Assembly: GCA_037127315.1 (NCBI GenBank)
Contig: JBBBDQ010001184.1
Coordinates: 912,001 to 976,000, forward strand
Direction of reading: 5' to 3'
DNA length: 64,000 nucleotides
Origin: Ascarosepion bandense
Taxonomy: Eukaryota > Mollusca > Cephalopoda > Sepiida > Sepiidae
The stretch's first letter is position 1. Each line of letters starts with the position of its first letter. The notes below the pieces were generated by a model. The model was not told the origin of the DNA. It saw only the letters and a program-made list of their open reading frames with translations, and did no database searches. Positions 22,262-32,214 of this stretch are shown piece after piece. A program made the translations under genes and the position numbers.

Positions 22262-24436
22262 GTCATTTTTCATCATATTTCGATTTCTGCATTGGTCTCA
22301 CTACCAACCAAGTCTGCGGGGAGACCTAAGGAAGGTAGTGGCGTGTTGTTATGACTCCATTTCATGTTTTTCTATCCTCCCTATCATCCCCAGCATTACA
22401 TAGATAACGTTTTCCTTAGTGTGTGGGCTGTACTTAATAATACAATTTTTTGTATATCTCTTAAGCTGGGGTTTCCAGGGATTCTTTCAATGTGTTGTTT
22501 TGTTCCATTTTTTATCATTCCAAGTGCACCTACTATCACTGGCACAACTCTTGTTTTCAATTTCCACATTTTTTCTATTTCAATTTCCAGGTCTTTATAT
22601 TTTGACAGTTTTTCAAATTCCTTGATTGCTATGTTACAATCCGCTGGACAAGCCATATCAATTAATAGACAAGTTTTCTCCTTCTGGTTTTTAACAATAA
22701 TGTCTGGCCTGTTTGCTTCAATTTTTCTGTCTGTGTAGATGGTGTAATCCCATAGAATGGTTACATCTTCTATTTCTGTAACCGGTGCTGGATGATGTTC
22801 ATACCAGTGTTTGTTTACAGCTTTTCCATAATGTTTGCACATTGCCCAATGTAAATATTGCCCAACTCTATCGTGGCGATTTTTATATTCGTTTGGGGCA
22901 AGCACAGAACAGCCTGAGATTAGGTGGTCTATTGTTTCTTGGTGTTTATCACAAAACCTGCATTTTGGATCCATATTATTATGCATAATATTTGCCTGAA
23001 AGTTTCTCGTGAAAAGACTTTGGTCTTGTGCTGCAAGTATAAATCCTTCAGTTTCAGACTTTAATCCAGATGCACGTAACCATCGATGAGTATTAACTTT
23101 GTCAACATTGGATTTATTGGCACGTACTGGATATTGGCCATGCAGAGGTTTGTCTTGCCAGCGCTGTTTCATCTTTTCAAGAGCTTTATCTTTGGCTTTC
23201 ATTTTCATATTTTTTGCCGCAATAGTTGGTTCTTGGCTACTGTTATGCTTTTCTACAGAATCTACTAACTGTAATTCTTGTTTGTATTTACTGCCTTCTT
23301 TTATTATTGAATATTTTTTCTTTCTTTCTTCATGTTGCCTTACTAATTGTATCATCCAATCCTTTGTTGTTTCTATGTATGTTAGTAAGCCAATAGTTGT
23401 TGTCTTGTATGACAATTCCAGCTGAATAAGACCTCTTCCACCTTCTTTACGGGGTATGTATAGACGGTCTACATCAGCCTTTGGGTGATGCATCCTATGC
23501 TTAGAAAGAAGCTTTCTTGTTTTAGCATCCATTCGCCTGATGTCGTTTAGAGTCCAGTTTAAGATGTTGAAGCTATATTGGACAACTGGGATTGCAAGGC
23601 TATTAATGGCCATAACTCTATTCTGTGAATTTAATTCAGTTTTTAATATCATTCGTAGCCTTCTATAGTACTCTTTACGCACTATTTCTTTCATTTTTTT
23701 ATGGTGAATGTTTTCGCTCTCATTTACACCTAGGTATTTATAAGCTTCTTCTGGTTTCAATTCTTTTATTGTTACAGCAGGGTCTAGGCTAATTGAGGAT
23801 GTTTCTTGTATTGATCCACGTAAAACTGTAGCTTTAGCACATTTATTCAAATTAAATTTCATTCCAATGTCTTCGCTGAAGCATTTTACAGTTTGCAGAA
23901 GACCTTCCAGCTCATTATCATTCTTAGCATATAACTTTAAGTCATCCATGTAAAATAGATGGCTTATTTTCTTTTGGCCTATTTTATAACCACATTCTGT
24001 CTTATTAAGTTGACTGGTTAGTGCTATTAATGATATGCAGAATAGTAAGGGAGATAAAGAATCACCTTGAAATATACCTCTTTTGATGTTTATTTCATCA
24101 GACTTATAGGTTCCATTTATATGATTGAGGTAAAGGGTTGTTTTCCATATAGACATGCACTGTTTGATGAAATTGATGATGACGGGCGATATCTTGTATA
24201 TATTTAAAGTCTTTAAAATCCATTCATGTGGCACACTATCGAATGCCTTTCGGTAGTCTATCCAGGCAGTACTAAGATTTTTCTTTGTCTTGTAGCAGTT
24301 TTCCAGGATCATTTTGTTAATTAGCAATTGGTCTTTACAGCCATAACAGCCACGTTTTCAACCTTTTTGTTCAAGCGGTATCATGTCATTTCTTTCTAAG
24401 AATAAATATGTTTGTTTTGTTAAAATAGATGTTAGT
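22262..24436 (-). mobile_element. RLE-type LINE copy B, whole element
   Basis: Its extent is set by trinucleotide repeats at both ends: (ATT)n at 22217-22261 beside the 3' end and (ATT)n at 24437-24500 beside the truncated 5' end. The 3' UTR is about 130 bp (22262-22395) and contains 'gaaatcgaaatatgatgaaa' on the element strand. That region is recognisable in copy A. Confidence 0.8.
22396..24327 (-). CDS. RLE-type (R2/R4-like) non-LTR retrotransposon polyprotein, copy B
   Basis: This is an uninterrupted 643-codon frame. Residues about 21-37 carry RT motif A ('AWIDYRKAFDSVPHEW', Asp24). 'GDSLSPLLFC' (about 88-97) is motif B. 'FYMDDLKLYA' (about 125-134) is motif C with Asp128/129. 'LYIPRKEGGRGL' belongs to the thumb. 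A CCHC knuckle sits at C456-C459-H468-C473. The restriction-like endonuclease follows, with R-P-D at 540-542 and the next Asp at 557. This order (RT, CCHC, RLE) defines the R2/R4/NeSL-like group, which nicks DNA with the C-terminal endonuclease and primes reverse transcription there. The frame also continues upstream to about 24430, past a single TGA at 24358-24360. The true N-terminus (DNA-binding fingers, RT start) is missing, so the copy is 5'-truncated. Its lack of other lesions suggests it is young. Confidence 0.9.
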   Translation of the reverse strand: MLINKMILENCYKTKKNLSTAWIDYRKAFDSVPHEWILKTLNIYKISPVIINFIKQCMSIWKTTLYLNHINGTYKSDEINIKRGIFQGDSLSPLLFCISLIALTSQLNKTECGYKIGQKKISHLFYMDDLKLYAKNDNELEGLLQTVKCFSEDIGMKFNLNKCAKATVLRGSIQETSSISLDPAVTIKELKPEEAYKYLGVNESENIHHKKMKEIVRKEYYRRLRMILKTELNSQNRVMAINSLAIPVVQYSFNILNWTLNDIRRMDAKTRKLLSKHRMHHPKADVDRLYIPRKEGGRGLIQLELSYKTTTIGLLTYIETTKDWMIQLVRQHEERKKKYSIIKEGSKYKQELQLVDSVEKHNSSQEPTIAAKNMKMKAKDKALEKMKQRWQDKPLHGQYPVRANKSNVDKVNTHRWLRASGLKSETEGFILAAQDQSLFTRNFQANIMHNNMDPKCRFCDKHQETIDHLISGCSVLAPNEYKNRHDRVGQYLHWAMCKHYGKAVNKHWYEHHPAPVTEIEDVTILWDYTIYTDRKIEANRPDIIVKNQKEKTCLLIDMACPADCNIAIKEFEKLSKYKDLEIEIEKMWKLKTRVVPVIVGALGMIKNGTKQHIERIPGNPSLRDIQKIVLLSTAHTLRKTLSM

Positions 24437-24522
24437 CATTATTATTATTATTATTATTATTGTTATTATTATTATTATTATTATTACTAATGATATTATT
24501 ATTATTAGTAGTAGTAGTAGCA
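24437..24522. repeat. (ATT)n/(AGT)n trinucleotide repeat
   Basis: ATT units with a GTT and an ACT interruption, ending in AGT units. Confidence 0.95.
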
Positions 24523-24661
24523 AAGTTGTAGTATTTCATTTTATTTGATTTGTTGTATGATACACTACTAAATAAAGCATTTTACCTAAGACCTCATGTA
24601 GAATGAAGTTTGTTTAAGACATTTATTGACCATATTGTATTGACAGTTTTCTCGAATATTA

Positions 24662-24667
<6 letters not shown>

Positions 24668-24705
<38 letters not shown>

Positions 24706-24728
24706 TGTGTGTGTGTGTGTGTGTGTTT
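24668..24728. repeat. (AT)n(GT)n microsatellite
   Basis: About 17 AT units, a short spacer, then about 10 GT units. Confidence 0.95.
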
Positions 24729-24796
24729 GAATTTATGTATCATTAATAGTTTTTATCTACATGGACAAGCAATCAGAAAAGTAAAGCTCTTTAATT

Positions 24797-25262
24797 ACTA
24801 TTATTATTATATCATCATCATCTTCATTTTATACCGATTTCTATTATGATCACACAAACTACCACGTCTACGGGAAAACGTAAGGCAGTGTTATGGCTGC
24901 ATTTCATGATTTGGTTTTTAACATCCACAACATGGACAAAATTTTTCTTAGTGTGTGAGCTAGTACTTTTCAAGATCATTTTTGTATTTATTTGATACTG
25001 AGATTTCCAGATATTTTTCCTAAGAGCTGTTGTGTTCCTTTTATCACTCTAAATGCGCCTACTATAATATCACCAATTGAATATTTTATTGTTTTCAGAA
25101 GACCTTCCAGCACAGTGTCATTTCTAGCATACAATTTTTAGTCATTCGTGTAAAATAGATGGTTTATATTCGTTTTGACATATCTTATATCTCTGTTTCT
25201 CCCTGTTAAGTTCACTGGTTAATGTTATTAGGGCTATACAAAATAGTAATGGAGAAAAGTCA
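24797..25262 (-). pseudogene. RLE-type LINE, copy A: internally deleted
   Basis: This starts at (ATT)n/(ATC)n (24797-24822) and then matches the 3' UTR and the last about 100 codons of copy B. Matching blocks include 'ttttccttagtgtgtgrgct', 'gatttccag.ata/gattctt' and 'gcgcctactataatatcacc'. At about 25075 it jumps to the region around copy B's motif C: 'cagaagaccttccagc', 'cattcttagcata', 'tgtaaaatagatgg'. About 1.3 kb of the RT thumb to RLE region is thus deleted. It ends near 25262. Same orientation as copies B and C. Confidence 0.8.
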
Positions 25263-25977
25263 CTTAATTCTTTCTTTAGTTCATAGGAATTCATTTCCAT
25301 TCCTTATTTTGCATTTTCTTTAGACTTCTGCCTTTTCTACGTTTAATATTTGTTTATATTAACAGATACAGATATCTATTTTATAATGTTGCTGCTCTAG
25401 TTAATTAGATTAGTTGTTCATTACATAAAACATACTATTGTTTTTACTACCATCACTAGTCTTTTTAAATAAATTGTCAAAAAATTAATAGAAAAAGATA
25501 ACATTTGGTTAATAAAGTTTCGAATTTATACGAAGAATAACGTATCACAGTTTTGAAATAAAAAAAAAGTAAGAATAAATGTAATATCCCTGCAAATTAG
25601 AAAAGTAAACAATATCTTACTTATAAATTTGAAGAAAACAGCAATAATATGTATCGGAGTATATTTATAACAATGCAAGATATTGATAACTTATTTTTTG
25701 CATTAGCTTATATATATATAGATTTTATTCATGTGTTAACGAGCTATTAATCAAATAAGGATTCTTCTTTCCGGTGTTTTCAAGCTATTTACAATAAGTT
25801 AGTGTAAATTTCCTGAAGAAACCCAAAGGTAGAAACCGCGATTGCGTAATAACTCGTTTACAAATTAAAAATATTCAAAAGTTCTACATTATAATTGTAT
25901 CGAACACTTTTCAATTCAAACTCTGTGCTGTTCTAATTTAATTATGACCCAAAATTAAATAATTATATACACACACG

Positions 25978-26053
<76 letters not shown>

Positions 26054-26842
26054 TTATTTGTTCATAACGATCTTGGCCAAAGTCCTAAGCGTTATCAACA
26101 ACTAATATTTTAGTTTTTGTAAGGAAATATGAATAATACAGATAAGAAAACTAATTCAATATTCCATTAAGGTTATTGAAAGTAAACAGATAGATTATAT
26201 ATGAAAACGAAGAAAAGAAAGAAAAAAGCATAGTTATGTTAAAATAATAGTAAAATTAACAAAACTATTTACATTTTTAAAGAAAACCGTTATATTTTCA
26301 GGACCTTTGAAAATCACATCATTCTCGTTGTAATTCCAGTAGTTTAATTGTAATTTCTTATTATTCATCTTATTCTTATTTTACTTATTCTTCTTCTCAT
26401 TATTGTTTTTATTCCTCTTCTACTCTTTTTAAAGATTCCTATACCCAATACAATTACATGAAGGATGCAGTGAAAAAATCGTACAAAAAAAGTAATGTTA
26501 AATAAATACGGTTTTATCCATTTTATTGTTTCATATGTTTCTCAACGTGTCTTAAGAAAATAATTCAGACTTTGAGATGAAATAAAAACTTATTTGTCCA
26601 ATCATTTTTAATCCGGTATTTTTTATCCTTATAAATTAGTGATTATTTTGTTATTTTATAATTAAATTTCTTAGTTTTTAAAATGAAGCCGTTTTTTGTC
26701 TTGAACGTGATTACGGCCCCAGTATTTAGAACACATCTTAGGGAGCAAAAGAAAATGATCAATATATAAGGGGAGGTTAGAAATGCTAATAATTTTAATG
26801 TTATATTTTTAATGGCTAGCAAATGTTACAAATTTTTTTTTT
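25263..26842. other. No recognisable gene; repeat Y copy 2 and AC/AT repeat
   Basis: AT-rich DNA. About 25780-25965 is the second copy of the repeat seen at 17292-17475. Nothing coding was recognised. Confidence 0.5.
25968..26049. repeat. (AC)n(AT)n compound microsatellite
   Basis: About 17 AC units with one CG interruption, followed by about 24 AT units. Confidence 0.95.
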
Positions 26843-28133
26843 AATCATTTCACCCCGAGCAAGGCGGAAATGCCACTGATGTGCAGGGGGCTACATAACT
26901 GTAAAAAGATTAATTAGAAAAGAGTGAGGACTAAAAACTAGTTAGAAAGGAGCAATAGAAAGCTAAGAAAGCAGGTACGATGACAGATGCATAGTTGGAG
27001 AGAAGGGAAGCTTATACGGGGGTGGGGAGAGAGCTAAAGTCCAGTGGTTAGTAGATGAGTATTGACTCTGCATTTAAACTTCTGGAGGTTGTAGCCGTCA
27101 CGAAAGCAAGAATACGGGAGCGAGTTCCACAGGCGGGAAGTGCGAGAGAAGAAGCTGCAGGAGTAGAATTGTCGTCTGCATTTGGCTAACCTGACTGTGA
27201 ATGGGTGGGACCCAGTTGCCAGTCTGGTTGCACGAGTAAACACCTGTTGAGGAGGCACCAGTGACTTAAGTTCGTCCGAGCAGAAGCCATGAAAGTATTT
27301 ATAGAACAGACAAAGGGAGGCGACATCTCGACGGTGGGGAAGTGGCTGCAGTCGAACCGCCAGATCAGCACCTATCACATTATAAACTGGATCCTGTCAA
27401 GAACACTGAGGAGAAGGGCAGGGGCGCCTGACCATAAATAGTATCAGTACTCCATGCACGGACGGATGGTTGACTTGTATATATGTAGGATGGATTCTGG
27501 CGGAAAAAACATCCTGGATCAACATAGTGACCCAAACTTCTTAGCAGTAGATTTTGCTATGGATTCAATATAGTGGTTCCATTTAAGGTCTGAGAACAGG
27601 GTAAGTCCGAGGAGGCGTAGTGTATTGCTCTCCGGAAGAATCGCTTGGTCCATGCTTATGGGAGGCAGGAGAGGTTGCCTGTAATGGTTGACAGACAACA
27701 GCTTGGTCTTAGACGAATTGAAGTTGACAAGCCACTTCTTGCCCCAGTTCACCACGGAGTGTAGATCCCGTTCAAGGTCAGCAGCGAGATTATGTCTGTC
27801 CGCCACGACAGGTTTCTTACTGGTGCGGGAGTATATTGTAGTGTCATCTGCATAGATGCCTACTTGGGACTTGATCTCATCTGGGAGGTCGTTGATGAAA
27901 ATAAGGAAGAGCGTCGGGCCCAGGATAGAGTCCTGTGGGACACCAGCATTCGTGCTGTAGGATGAAGAGGCACGCCCGTTCAAAACGACCTTCATTTTGC
28001 GGTTATTTAGAAAAGATTGCATAGGAGGCCAGAGTGCCAAACCCTGTCGAAAGCCTTGGAGATGTCCAGAGCAACTGCGCGAGCCTCGTCAGACTCATCA
28101 AGGGCCTGTAGCATGTATATAACAGACGGTAAC
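26843..28133 (-). pseudogene. Jockey/CR1-type LINE, 3' copy B
   Basis: The 3' tail lies at 26843-26900 ('caccccgagcaaggcggaaa', 'gatgtgcagggggctaca'). The minus strand encodes RT. Motif A 'VALDISKAFDRVWH' lies at about 28065-28025. After a frameshift, the open frame 28040-27519 holds motif B-like 'GVPQDSILGP' (normally GVPQGSILGP) and motif C 'YADDTTIY' (residues 63-70 of that frame). The frame 27378-27034 gives the C-terminal domain ('RRDVASLCLFYKYFHG', 'SFFSRTSRLWNSLP'). The two main frames are separated by one frameshift near 27400-27500. The endonuclease is missing, because the element stops exactly at the LTR beginning at 28134. This is the least damaged copy of its family in the window. 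Confidence 0.85.
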
Positions 28134-28614
28134 TGTCATGTAGAATAAATTGTCGACACTGACACACGTAGTCTAACGCTGATCGCCATTTAACAAAAAA
28201 AACACTATAACAATGGACCATTCCACTGGGGATCACGTGACTACTATAATGAACTACATGAAGCACCAGATAGAAGTCTGTGTGGATCGATCGGATACAA
28301 GTAGCAGCAGAGTTCAGTGGGATATTACAGCGTAGATAACTCAGGATGACTCCCAATAGAGGATACTACGTATTATCAAGAAGAAACACTTAATGCAGTA
28401 CTATTCGTGAGATACGCGAATAACTATATTGAAAATGAAAAGATACGGTAATATCACCTCATAGTAATAACTATTACTACAAATTCACGAGTAACTGGAG
28501 TAATATACCAAGTCCCAAGGCAATACAACTGTGTGATACTACAAAACATCAGTAACCTTTTAGGTCACAACAATGGCCAACGAGGTTACATAATTTTTCT
28601 CTAACGAATACAAC
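28134..28614 (+). repeat. 5' LTR of gypsy-type element 2
   Basis: Begins 'tgtcatgtagaa' with the conserved block 'tgtcgacactgacacacgtagt'. It later shares 'actacgtattatcaagaag' and 'cgtgagatacgcgaataacta' with the right-hand repeat at 30348-31016, in the same order. It is followed by 'ttggtgacaaga', a plausible primer-binding-site region. Confidence 0.75.
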
Positions 28615-28845
28615 ATTGGTGACAAGAGTGTTGGACTTACAAAGAGGAAGAAAAATATTTTTCTCTCACCAATGTAAGGGAGGTGTCAAGGACTTGGACT
28701 CACACGTAAGAAAAAGAAGAAGAAAAATGACCCCTCTCTCTAACTATACATTTGGCGAGAAAATTCGGATTCGGGCACAAAATTACCGGAACTATTATTA
28801 CATTACTCACTAAAATAGTAAATTACAATAAAGGAATTAATAATT

Positions 28846-29390
28846 ATGATACAAATATTGGAATTGCGGAAACAACAAGAACTGCAATTAAAATTTCAGA
28901 AGGTCTACTTAAATAACAAACAACAAGAAAAAATACATTCGCAAGTGCTGAAGGACCAGCAAGAAGAAAACGTTCAGCTAAAGCAACAACAAATGTTCTT
29001 TAAATTACATTTGAAAAATAAGGCAGACAAAAATGGGGCAGATTCGTTTATTCCAGACGCAATTTCAAACTTAACAAAAGAATTCAATGACAATCCAAGA
29101 ATGATATAACCTTCAAAACATACTATAGAAGATACGAAGTAAGCTTCGAGAAGGATTGTGTTGTCTGGAAAGAGGAAAAAAGGTCCGCCTACTATTAAAG
29201 AAGTTGGCCTCATGTGAACACGAAAAATATATTAATTACATTCTGCCCAAAGAGCCTGAAGTAATAAGCTTTAAAAAAAACTTAACATATTTTCGTGAAA
29301 GAACATCATCTTACAATGGAAGGTGGAATTGCCTAAATCAAGTAAAATCTGAAGAAGATGATTTTTACCACATACGTAGGAATCATTAAC
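28846..29390 (+). pseudogene. Gypsy-type gag relic
   Basis: A Gln/Lys-rich coiled start (28846-28990) leads to 'DSFIPDAISNLTKEFNDN' (about 29041-29094). After a frameshift, 'KVRLLLKKL' and 'CEHEKYINYILPKEPE' (about 29185-29265) follow, then 'QVKSEEDDFYHI'. This is the capsid-type order seen in the Ty3/gypsy lineage common in invertebrates. It sits between the two LTRs. At least one frameshift and a stop at 29107 disrupt it. Confidence 0.75.
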
Positions 29391-29811
29391 AAAGAATGCG
29401 AAAAATTCAAAGTCAATTAATTAACTTCACACTCTTTTACGTGTTTAATATTCGTCCTATATCAAGTGCGGGCGCTGATATAAGATCAAAGATCTCAACC
29501 AAACTTAAAAGGGACTCGAAAATAACTCTGCAAAATATTTCTGAAGAAAGTCGGATCATGGAAATTTGAGACCTGGACAGCGAAAAAAAATGGAGGAGAC
29601 AGAAAATTATAAAATACATAATCAAATGAAAAATATAGTCTTTTTGAATCTCCTAACAGCAAAAAAAAACATTCCTCAGTTATCGTACCCAGCACGTAAT
29701 ACTTGTAACGAATGTGGTAGAAATCCCTTTAAATCTGATTGATTTTTCAGAAATATATGCTATCGGTGGTGCAGTATAGGCCTATAAAAGTAACTGCTTC
29801 ACATCCGAAAA

Positions 29812-30231
29812 ATGGAATGGAAAAGTTGTACAAAATCGGTAAATAAGGCAATTGCATTGAATAAAGTTTGCACGCAAATGAAAAAAATTACTAATACTAC
29901 GACCGAGAAATCTACGAAAAGGAAAATTGTTTTCGTTACAATTAACAACACGATGATGAAATTAAAATTAGATACTGGGTCTGACATCAGTTATCAACGA
30001 AAAACTTGGAGAAACCTGGGTAAATTTATACTAATAAATATAACAAAAATTGCTCGAGTCGGTTCAGGTAAAACGTTAGAGTTTCTACGTGACTTCACTT
30101 GTATTATTTGTTTTGTGGGTCAGACTAAAGAAGCGGTTGTTTACATGTTAGAAAACACTAGTAACTTGTTCGGAACTGATGACATCACACTATTTAATCT
30201 GTGGAGCATGGCCGGAAAATTCCTTGGGTAA
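29812..30231 (+). pseudogene. Gypsy-type aspartic protease relic
   Basis: 'KIVFVTINNTMMKLKLDTGSDISY' spans about 29922-29992. It contains the D-T-G catalytic motif and the flanking hydrophobic strands of a retroviral-type protease. The frame runs to a stop at about 30230 and leads almost directly into the right LTR. The reverse transcriptase, RNase H and integrase genes are missing from this copy. Confidence 0.75.
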
Positions 30232-30347
30232 CAAAATTAATATCGAAACCACAAATAATAGATTCGAAACCGAGTTAAAAAGAAATTTTTTTCATATACG
30301 CTTTTTGTCATTTAGAAGGAAGTGACACCTCAAAAGAGGTAGGAAGT

Positions 30348-31016
30348 TGAATGTAGAAAGAATGTCGACACCGACATACGTGGTTGAACACTGATAGCCA
30401 GATAACAAATAAAACTCGTGAGCACGATAATAAACTATTCAGTATGGGAAAATCGTCATGGGAAATTCGTCATGGGAAAATCAACCAGAATTTTTGTCAA
30501 TGCTTGCGAGCACGATTTTCCAAATAATTGTCCTTGTGTCGCATTTATCTCGATCATCTGTCACGATATGAGGTTGTAAATAACTCAACAGACAGAATTG
30601 GTTTTTCACTTTATCAAGCTCTTTGCCTTTGGGCGGACAGGAACATAGATGAGGCACCCCCAAAGGGTAGAATCTCGTCTAGGGAAAAGCAAATGAAATT
30701 TAATATCTTGACCAAGTGGATCAACCCGATTACGAATAGCCGCATCAGTCGTACTTGTTACAGGCGAGTTGCAAAGTTCAGTGTTCAAAATGTGATATTA
30801 CTATTTAGTCCTTGTGTAGATTAATCGGGAGGAATCCCATATGAGCATACTACGTATTATCAGGAGGAGCTTCTTCATACAGGAATATTCGCGAGATACG
30901 TGAATAACTATCTTGCAAATAGCAAGATACCGGAAGATCACCTCGTATTAATAACTGTTTCTACAGAATCTACGAGTAACCGATGTAATATGCGAAGATC
31001 CAAGACAGTAAAATCG
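30348..31016 (+). repeat. 3' LTR of gypsy-type element 2
   Basis: Starts 'tgaatgtagaaagaatgtcgacaccgacatacgtggt', collinear with 28134. It later shows 'actacgtattatcaggagg', 'cgcgagatacgtgaataact' and 'ggaagatcacctcgtattaataact', matching the left LTR. It is longer than the left LTR in its middle (about 30430-30760). It loses the match after about 31016, so its right end is truncated or diverged. Confidence 0.7.
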
Positions 31017-32050
31017 GTGGAGTTCTCTGAATATTGGCGATATTTTCTATCTCCGAAAGTATCAATTATAATTAAAATTTAGATCCATGAAAACAGCGTT
31101 AGTTTAAGCTGATATGGGATTTATACAAGATATATTTTTCCAATATAATATATTTTGTCAATTCGCATTTTCATAGATAACGAAAATGACATACTATGCA
31201 GAAACAGTTCTATCCCAAAATTCAGCCATGGTCGGAGTGATCGAAATATCAATTACAACGAATGCTTGTAATTCAATGATTGTATAAGTTACATATTGGT
31301 TATTTTATTAAATATCTTCATATTATTTTCAGTCACGATCTCAATCAGTCGCATTAAACGCAAGAATGCATCGACAAAATTATACCGGAGGCGTAAAAAA
31401 TTGAACGTTAAAATAATAAATCTGAAATCTTGCTTCTTTCTAATGACATTTTTTTCATTTTTGTCCCATAATAAAACTTGCGCCATTTCAATGGACCGTT
31501 AACCACACTCTAAATCGAATGCTGTCAATCAATAACCTCCCTAGCCCACTTTTAAAGATTTTGACCAGAATTAACCCAAAAATATCGAAAAACATCTGAA
31601 TTATATTTTTAGTATTATCTAGACATGTAAATTGCGAAATATAAACGATTTTTGGCACTCTTATATTACGTATATATTTATAACACATTTGTATTTTTAT
31701 TAGACATCATTCAATTTTTTTTATCAAGTAAGCGAATGTTTTTTATTACTTAACCGATATTATAATTTATCGATATTGTTTATAAAATTAGATTTGTAAA
31801 TTTATGTAAGACAGTAGAAATTTGCCCACGTGCTTGAATCTGACCAACAAAGATTTAAAACCAGATAGCTTACTTCAAATATTTTTCATTACAAAAGGAT
31901 AACAACTAAGATATTTGTAGATCTGACATAGCAATGAAGACATAAAAAAACTATTTAAACTATTCGGGATATTTACTAATACGGGGTTTGTTTTTTCTGT
32001 GCCTAAATTTCTTTCTGTTCAAAACAAAATGCTATTTCCTTTTTTTATAG
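31017..32050. other. Probable intron or intergenic DNA left of the receptor exon
   Basis: No coding similarity was found. It ends in a polypyrimidine tract and 'ttttttatag', a good splice acceptor for the exon at 32051. The exons for TM1-TM3 of the receptor are not seen in the window. Confidence 0.5.
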
Positions 32051-32202
32051 GAACTCGAGCGCGGATTTTGGTTGCCTCAGCTTGGATATTTTCAGTTCTT
32101 TTTTCGATCCCTTCTTTGGTGCTCTTTGAAGACACCCAATCTCCAACGGACGAATCAATTAGATTCTGTTATCTGGACCTATCCGAAAAATGGCATTGGA
32201 TG
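32051..32202 (+). CDS. Neuropeptide GPCR exon (TM4 / ECL2), CCAP/NPS receptor-like
   Basis: This 152 bp exon is bounded by the acceptor 'tttttttatag' and the donor 'gtaagt' at 32203. It encodes 'TRARILVASAWIFSVLFSIP' followed by an extracellular loop with 'FCYLDLSEKWHWM'. The W in TM4 (SAWIFS), the Pro at the end of TM4 and the single Cys in ECL2 (for the ECL2-TM3 disulfide) are class A GPCR hallmarks. The 'RARxLV..AW...LFSIP' and 'WHW' signatures resemble insect CCAP receptors and vertebrate neuropeptide S receptors. The exon begins in phase with one base from the preceding exon and ends on a codon boundary. Such receptors sit in the plasma membrane of neurons and signal through Gq/Gs proteins (family knowledge). 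Vasopressin/oxytocin-type or GnRH-type receptors are alternatives. Confidence 0.8.
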
Positions 32203-32214
32203 GTAAGTTAATGA

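Noticed and set aside
22364..23425. Several + strand open frames of 60-124 codons
   Set aside because: They are antisense shadows of the 643-codon retrotransposon frame.
31296..31502. Open frame just left of the receptor exon as the TM1-TM3 exon
   Set aside because: It lacks the DRY motif, the TM3 Cys and any flanking splice donor that would fit the one-base phase needed at 32051.
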